The notes under the pieces: model-generated
The model's input: only the letters and a program-made list of their open reading frames with translations
Database searches by the model: none
What the model was told of the DNA's origin: nothing
Program-made: the position numbers and the translations under genes
Part shown: positions 60,521 to 64,000 of the stretch, in pieces
How the letters are laid out: every line of letters begins with the position of its first letter
How positions within the stretch are numbered: the stretch's first letter is position 1
Assembly (NCBI RefSeq): GCF_024539675.1
Contig: NZ_JAHHIT010000004.1
Span: 1 to 64,000 of the forward strand
DNA length: 64,000 nt
Direction: 5' to 3'
DNA from: Streptomyces hilarionis
GTDB taxonomy: Bacteria; Actinomycetota; Actinomycetes; Streptomycetales; Streptomycetaceae

Positions 60521-61867
60521 TCAGCTCTTGGTGTAGATGAAGCCGATCTTGTCGACCTCGTCGGCGGTGCGGCCGTGGAAGCCGGCGATCTGCCATCCGG
60601 GAGGCGCGGTGCGGGTCACGCAGTCGGAGGTGGCGGTGCCGCCCGCCAGGACCCGCCCGAGGCTGGTGGTGAACTTCGCGTAGAAGATCCTGGTCAGGCC
60701 GTCCTTCTGCCCCTGGCAGAGCTGGGCGGACGCGAGGCGCTCCCCGCTGCCGAGGGTCAGGGTGGCCGCCGTTCCGCCGGTTCCGCCGTGGCTGAGGACC
60801 TGGCCGTCGCCGAGGGTCAGGCTCATCTGGTCGACGCGGGAGCCGGAGCGCAGGCCGACGACGGTGGGGCGGGCCGTGGCCGGCACCTTGTCCATGTCGG
60901 TGAAGTAGTCGCCGTGGGGGCCGCCGAACTGGTCGCTGAGCTGGTAGGCGGGGTTGCGGGTCCAGGTGAACGCGGCGGTGACGGGGTCGTGGTCGGAGAG
61001 CATGAGGCCGGTGTCGGTGAGGAACGCGGCGTGCTCGTTGCCGTAGTCGGTGGCCTGGAGGGTGAGGAGTCTGCTGCCGCGGTAGAGGATCTTGTCGACG
61101 ACTTCGCAGGTGTCGGGGACGGTGGGGCCGCTCTGGTCGCAGACGAGGGCGTCGGTGCCCTTGGCGGGCGGGGTGCCGCCGCGTTCGAGCTGGACCCAGG
61201 CGTCGGTGAGGCCGTTGGCGGCGGCGAACTCGGCGATGGTGTCGCCGCTGCGGGTGTAGCGGGTGTTGGTGTCGCCCATGACGACGACGGCGTTGCCGGC
61301 GGAGTGGGTCTTGATGAAGGCGGTGAGCTGGTTGAGGTTGTCGGCGCGGGAGGCGAGGTCGCCGGGGTTGGTGCCGGCGTTGGTGTGCAGGTTGTAGAAG
61401 TCGGCGTAGACGCCTTCGGCGAGGCGGTGGCGGGCGAAGGTGAAGCCCTTGGGGGTGAGGCAGTCGCCGGAGTCGAGCTGGCAGGAGTTCCAGCGGACGC
61501 GTTCGAAGTCGTCGGTGTCGTAGGGGAGGGTGGACAGGGTGTTGAGTCCGCTGCCGATGCCGGCGCCGCCGCTGGTGGGGGTGCGGTAGGGGTGCGCGGT
61601 GTCGCCGGCGTAGAGGTAGGAGTGGTAGTTGAAGTCCTCCTCGACGTGCACGACGTCGTAGGGGGCGATGCGCCGGCCGATCGCCGTGGTGCTGGTGTCA
61701 CGCGGCGTCGACGCGCTCGACAGCGCCGACGGGAGGCCCGCCACGTTGTAGGTGAGGGTGCTGAAGGACCCGGAGGCCGGGTCCGCCGCGGAGGCGGGAG
61801 ACGCGGTCGCGACGAACCCGCCGCAGGCGACGGCCGCTGCCGCGAGACAGGTGAGAAGACGGCGCAT
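60521..61867 (-). CDS. Secreted sphingomyelinase/endonuclease-fold phosphodiesterase with jacalin-like tail
   Basis: The 448-residue protein has a signal peptide (about 1-28, SPASA). An exonuclease-endonuclease-phosphatase domain (about 35-320) has LTYNVAGLP, GDTNTRYT and SDHDPVTAAFTW motifs holding the metal-binding and catalytic residues. A C-terminal beta-prism (about 325-448, FGGPHGDYFTD and GFHGRTADEVDKIGFIYT) resembles jacalin lectins. It may act on sphingomyelin, other phosphodiesters or nucleic acid, with the tail binding glycans. ATG at 61867. The coding sequence between about 61000 and 61650 has a strong Thr/Pro/Ala bias in a shadow frame. Confidence 0.85.
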   Translation of the reverse strand: MRRLLTCLAAAAVACGGFVATASPASAADPASGSFSTLTYNVAGLPSALSSASTPRDTSTTAIGRRIAPYDVVHVEEDFNYHSYLYAGDTAHPYRTPTSGGAGIGSGLNTLSTLPYDTDDFERVRWNSCQLDSGDCLTPKGFTFARHRLAEGVYADFYNLHTNAGTNPGDLASRADNLNQLTAFIKTHSAGNAVVVMGDTNTRYTRSGDTIAEFAAANGLTDAWVQLERGGTPPAKGTDALVCDQSGPTVPDTCEVVDKILYRGSRLLTLQATDYGNEHAAFLTDTGLMLSDHDPVTAAFTWTRNPAYQLSDQFGGPHGDYFTDMDKVPATARPTVVGLRSGSRVDQMSLTLGDGQVLSHGGTGGTAATLTLGSGERLASAQLCQGQKDGLTRIFYAKFTTSLGRVLAGGTATSDCVTRTAPPGWQIAGFHGRTADEVDKIGFIYTKS

Positions 61868-62238
61868 GAAGGGGAGCTCCTGGGAAGTGGGGGAGGGCCA
61901 GCGGGAACTTACCGCCGGTAACCCGCTCCTGTCGCCGGCTGCGGCGAGGGAGATCAAAATTTGACCGTGCGCTCCGATCCGCCGGACCGGCGGTGGATTG
62001 CCGCCCGGTGTCGAGGCGGTGAATCTCTCGAACGGCGCCCGGAACGGGGCGTGTTGGACCCCGATGGGCCGCCGGGTCTCGCGGTGGGCTCCGGGTGTTC
62101 GATCGCGGCGCTTCCGGCTGAGCCCGCGCGCCACGCCCGCATCGGCCAGCAGATGGAATATCTGACGAGTCAGGTATTGTTGGTCGGGTGAACCGCCCGC
62201 ATCCGGCGGACGCCACACCTTCTCTGCCGAGGTGCTCG
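61868..62238. other. Divergent intergenic region with three operator-like palindromes
   Basis: In this 371-bp gap are TTACCGCCGGTAA (61909-61921), about 42 bp upstream of the phosphodiesterase start, and TCAAAATTTGA (61954-61964), AT-rich in a GC-rich genome. A 20-bp near-palindrome, ATATCTGAC-GA-GTCAGGTAT (62158-62177), lies just before the DsbA-like gene. No gene is apparent. Confidence 0.5.
62158..62177. promoter_or_regulatory. Operator-like palindrome before the DsbA operon
   Basis: Nine-base arms ATATCTGAC/GTCAGGTAT pair with one mismatch. The ATAyCTGAC half-site is AT-rich and is of the kind bound by MarR/HxlR or TetR proteins. The cognate regulator is not in the window. Confidence 0.5.
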
Positions 62239-62862
62239 ATGAAGTTGATCTATGTGTTCGACGCCTACTGCGGCTGGTCGCACGGCTTCTCCCCGACACT
62301 GCGCGAGGTGGCCTCGCGCCACCCGGAGCTCGACGTCGACGTGGTCTCCGGAGGCCTGTTCACCGGATCCCGCCGGGTTCCTGTCCGCGAGTTCGGATAC
62401 GTGCAGGGCGCGAACGCCCAGATCGCCGAGCTCACCGGCGTCGAGTTCGGCGAGGCGTACGGGCGGCTCATAGCCGACGGCTCGTTCGTCATGGACTCGC
62501 AGGCGGCCGCCCGCGGTGTCGCCGCCCTGCGCCGGGCCGCCCCCGCGCGGGGGGTGGAACTGGCGACGGCGCTTCAGCACGCCTTCTACGTCGACGGCCT
62601 CAGCCTCTCCGACCGGGCCACCTACCGGAAGGTCGCCGAGCAGGCCGGTCTGGACGCCGACGAGGTCGTCGCGTCCTTCGAAGCAGCCGACGCGCAGGGC
62701 GCGGCCGAAGGCGACTTCGCACGCGCCCGCGCGCTGGGCGTCGACGCCTTCCCGACGCTTCTCGCCGCCGACGGTGCGGCCACGACCGTGCTGGCGCGCG
62801 GCCGGGCCGGCGCCGACGACGTGGAGCGGCGCCTCGCGGCGTTCGCCGCCACCCGCTCCTGA
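62239..62862 (+). CDS. DsbA-family thioredoxin-fold oxidoreductase
   Basis: The 207-residue protein has the thioredoxin-like active site DAYCGWS, with Cys11 and Ser14 (CxxS rather than CxxC), and the cis-Pro loop DAFPTLL. The insertion of a helical domain between the two halves is DsbA/FrnE-like. With a single Cys it is unlikely to form disulfides alone, and may act as a reductase with glutathione or mycothiol. There is no signal peptide, so it is cytoplasmic. It is followed 40 bp later by an MBL gene. ATG 62239 has GAGG; a GTG at 62188 is also in frame. Confidence 0.8.
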   Translation: MKLIYVFDAYCGWSHGFSPTLREVASRHPELDVDVVSGGLFTGSRRVPVREFGYVQGANAQIAELTGVEFGEAYGRLIADGSFVMDSQAAARGVAALRRAAPARGVELATALQHAFYVDGLSLSDRATYRKVAEQAGLDADEVVASFEAADAQGAAEGDFARARALGVDAFPTLLAADGAATTVLARGRAGADDVERRLAAFAATRS

Positions 62863-62902
62863 CCCCCGCCGCACCTCCGCATCCCTCCCCGAAGGAGTCA
62901 CC

Positions 62903-63709
62903 ATGAGCACGCTCGACTTCAAGATCCTCGATCTGGACTTCCCGGCCGGCAGCAGGAACAAGACGGCCACCCTCGTCACCGGCGAGCACGAGGCGTTGCT
63001 GGTCGACGCGGCCTTCACCCGCGCCGACGGCCACCGGCTGGCCGCCGAGATCCTCGACTCCGGCAAGACCCTCACCACCGTGTTCGTGTCGCACGCCGAC
63101 CCCGACTTCTACTTCGGCGCCGAAGTGATCGCCGACGCCTTCCCGCAGGCGGAGTTCGTCGCCACCCCGCTCGTCATCGAGCACATCCAGCAGTCCTACG
63201 AGGGCAAGCTCAAGGCGTGGGCGGCCCTCGGCGCGAATCTGCCCACCCGTCTGGTCGACCTCGCCCCGCTGACCGGCGACCTGACGCTGGAGGGCCACAC
63301 CTTCCAGCTCAAGGGCGGGCCCGCCGCGCTGCCCGACCGGCACTACCTGTGGCAGGCCGAGCACCGCGCGCTGCTCGGCGGCGTGCTGCTGTTCCAGCAG
63401 GAGCACGTCTGGGTCGCCGACACACCCGCCCCCGCCGACCGGGCCGCCTGGATCGGCCTGCTCGACGAGATGGCCGCCCTCGACCCGGCGCTGGTCGTAC
63501 CCGGCCACCGCCTGCCGGACACGGCCGCCGACGCCTCCGCCATCACCGCCACCCGCGCCTACCTGGTCGCCTTCGAGGAGGAACTGGGCAAGGCTGCCGA
63601 CGGCGCTGCGCTCACCGAGGCCCTCGTGGCCCGCTACCCGGACCACGGCATGCTGATCGCCGCGCAGATCGGCGCGAAGGTCGCCAAGGGCGAGATGAAG
63701 TGGGGCTGA
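62903..63709 (+). CDS. Metallo-beta-lactamase-fold hydrolase
   Basis: The 268-residue protein has the MBL fold pattern (TATLVTGEHEALLVDAAF, VFVSHADPDFYFGAEV, VVPGHRLPDT). The HxHxDH metal motif is replaced by SHADPDF, so the metal site is altered, as in several actinobacterial relatives with few His ligands. The late PGH His is kept. It sits between DsbA-like and SnoaL-like genes and is likely cotranscribed. Substrate unknown. GAAGGAG precedes the ATG. Confidence 0.8.
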   Translation: MSTLDFKILDLDFPAGSRNKTATLVTGEHEALLVDAAFTRADGHRLAAEILDSGKTLTTVFVSHADPDFYFGAEVIADAFPQAEFVATPLVIEHIQQSYEGKLKAWAALGANLPTRLVDLAPLTGDLTLEGHTFQLKGGPAALPDRHYLWQAEHRALLGGVLLFQQEHVWVADTPAPADRAAWIGLLDEMAALDPALVVPGHRLPDTAADASAITATRAYLVAFEEELGKAADGAALTEALVARYPDHGMLIAAQIGAKVAKGEMKWG

Positions 63710-63711
63710 CG

Positions 63712-64000
63712 ATGAGCGACTTCGCGCAGTCCACCGCCCCCGCCGACGTCGTGCGCCGTCAGTACCTGGCCTCCGCGGCGGGCGATCTGGAAGCCCTGCG
63801 TGCCACTCTCGCCCCGGACGTGGAGTGGACCGAGATGGCCGGCTTCCCCCTCGCCGGCACGTACCGCACGCCCGAGGGCGTCACCGCCCATGTGATGGAG
63901 CGGCTCGGCAGGGACTGGGAGGGCTGGACCGCCCACGACGACGCCTACGTCGTGGACGGCGAGAACGTCGTCGTCCTGGCCCGCTACACCGCGGCGAACA
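63712..64000 (+). CDS. SnoaL-like (NTF2 fold) protein, cut by the window end
   Basis: The reading frame is open at base 64000; about 96 residues are seen. It starts two bases after the MBL stop. The visible part (VVRRQYLASAAGDLEALRAT, LAPDVEWTEMAGF) is the N-terminal helix and first strands of an NTF2/SnoaL-like fold. Such proteins may be cyclases, isomerases or binding proteins. It continues the DsbA-MBL operon. Confidence 0.75.
   Translation, partial: MSDFAQSTAPADVVRRQYLASAAGDLEALRATLAPDVEWTEMAGFPLAGTYRTPEGVTAHVMERLGRDWEGWTAHDDAYVVDGENVVVLARYTAAN

Overview
The window reads as a chromosomal segment of a Streptomyces or a very close actinomycete. GC is very high, third codon positions are almost all G or C, GTG and TTG starts are frequent, genes overlap as ATGA, and the gene families are typical of the genus: SARP/AfsR regulators, SpoIIE phosphatases, STAS antagonists, several sigma factors, TerD, I36 inhibitors and NlpC/P60 enzymes. 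I found no rRNA, tRNA, CRISPR array, insertion sequence or replication origin.

Layout. 1-5.4 kb: a three-gene secreted carbohydrate operon (polysaccharide-lyase-like protein, an unusual GH27-GH18 fusion, and a CBM/Fn3/sorbosone-dehydrogenase protein). 5.4-9.1 kb: a pair of DUF4139 proteins. 9.2-10.6 kb: a hydrolase-TetR operon with a tandem operator. 10.8-12.1 kb: a MerR-like regulator behind a roughly 370-nt leader full of hairpins, then an SRPBCC protein. 12.2-17.5 kb: signalling genes. These are a translationally coupled SpoIIE phosphatase, a B12-binding protein and a STAS protein, then an ArsR-glyoxalase pair and a second SpoIIE phosphatase. 17.5-27.5 kb: methyltransferase, NlpC/P60 hydrolase, ECF sigma factor, VanX-like dipeptidase, SARP regulator, lipoprotein and two tandem I36 inhibitors. 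27.5-31.3 kb: DEAD-box helicase and a two-gene RNA end-repair operon (T4-like polynucleotide kinase/phosphatase plus Rnl1-type ligase). 32.5-34 kb: decayed gene fragments. 34-37.2 kb: membrane proteins. 37.3-43.2 kb: a compact RiPP locus. 43.3-52.5 kb: MarR-hydrolase pair, a phosphatase/STAS/anti-sigma-kinase set, oxidoreductase, HD protein with a GlxA-type regulator, and a copper-type YcnI locus. 52.8-64 kb: ECF sigma factor, flavin monooxygenase, glutamate-synthase-like enzyme, PoxB, a SigB-family sigma factor with its own SigB-type promoter, TerD, a secreted phosphodiesterase with a lectin-like tail, and a DsbA/MBL/SnoaL operon that runs off the end.

How it fits together. Much of the window is stress signalling by partner switching: three SpoIIE phosphatases, two STAS antagonists, one HATPase anti-sigma kinase and a SigB-family sigma factor. 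One of these modules carries a protein with the Wx9EH and ExH marks of CarH-type B12 photoreceptors, so it may connect light or cobalamin state to sigma control. The other standout is the RiPP locus. A phosphotransferase-like kinase, a HopA1-family protein, a 54-residue precursor with a Ser/Thr-rich tail and one C-terminal Cys, a degenerate kinase-like protein and a short-chain reductase lie in one divergently regulated unit. No cysteine decarboxylase, YcaO, LanC, protease or exporter is visible, so the product would differ from known class V lanthipeptides and thioamitides or depend on genes elsewhere.
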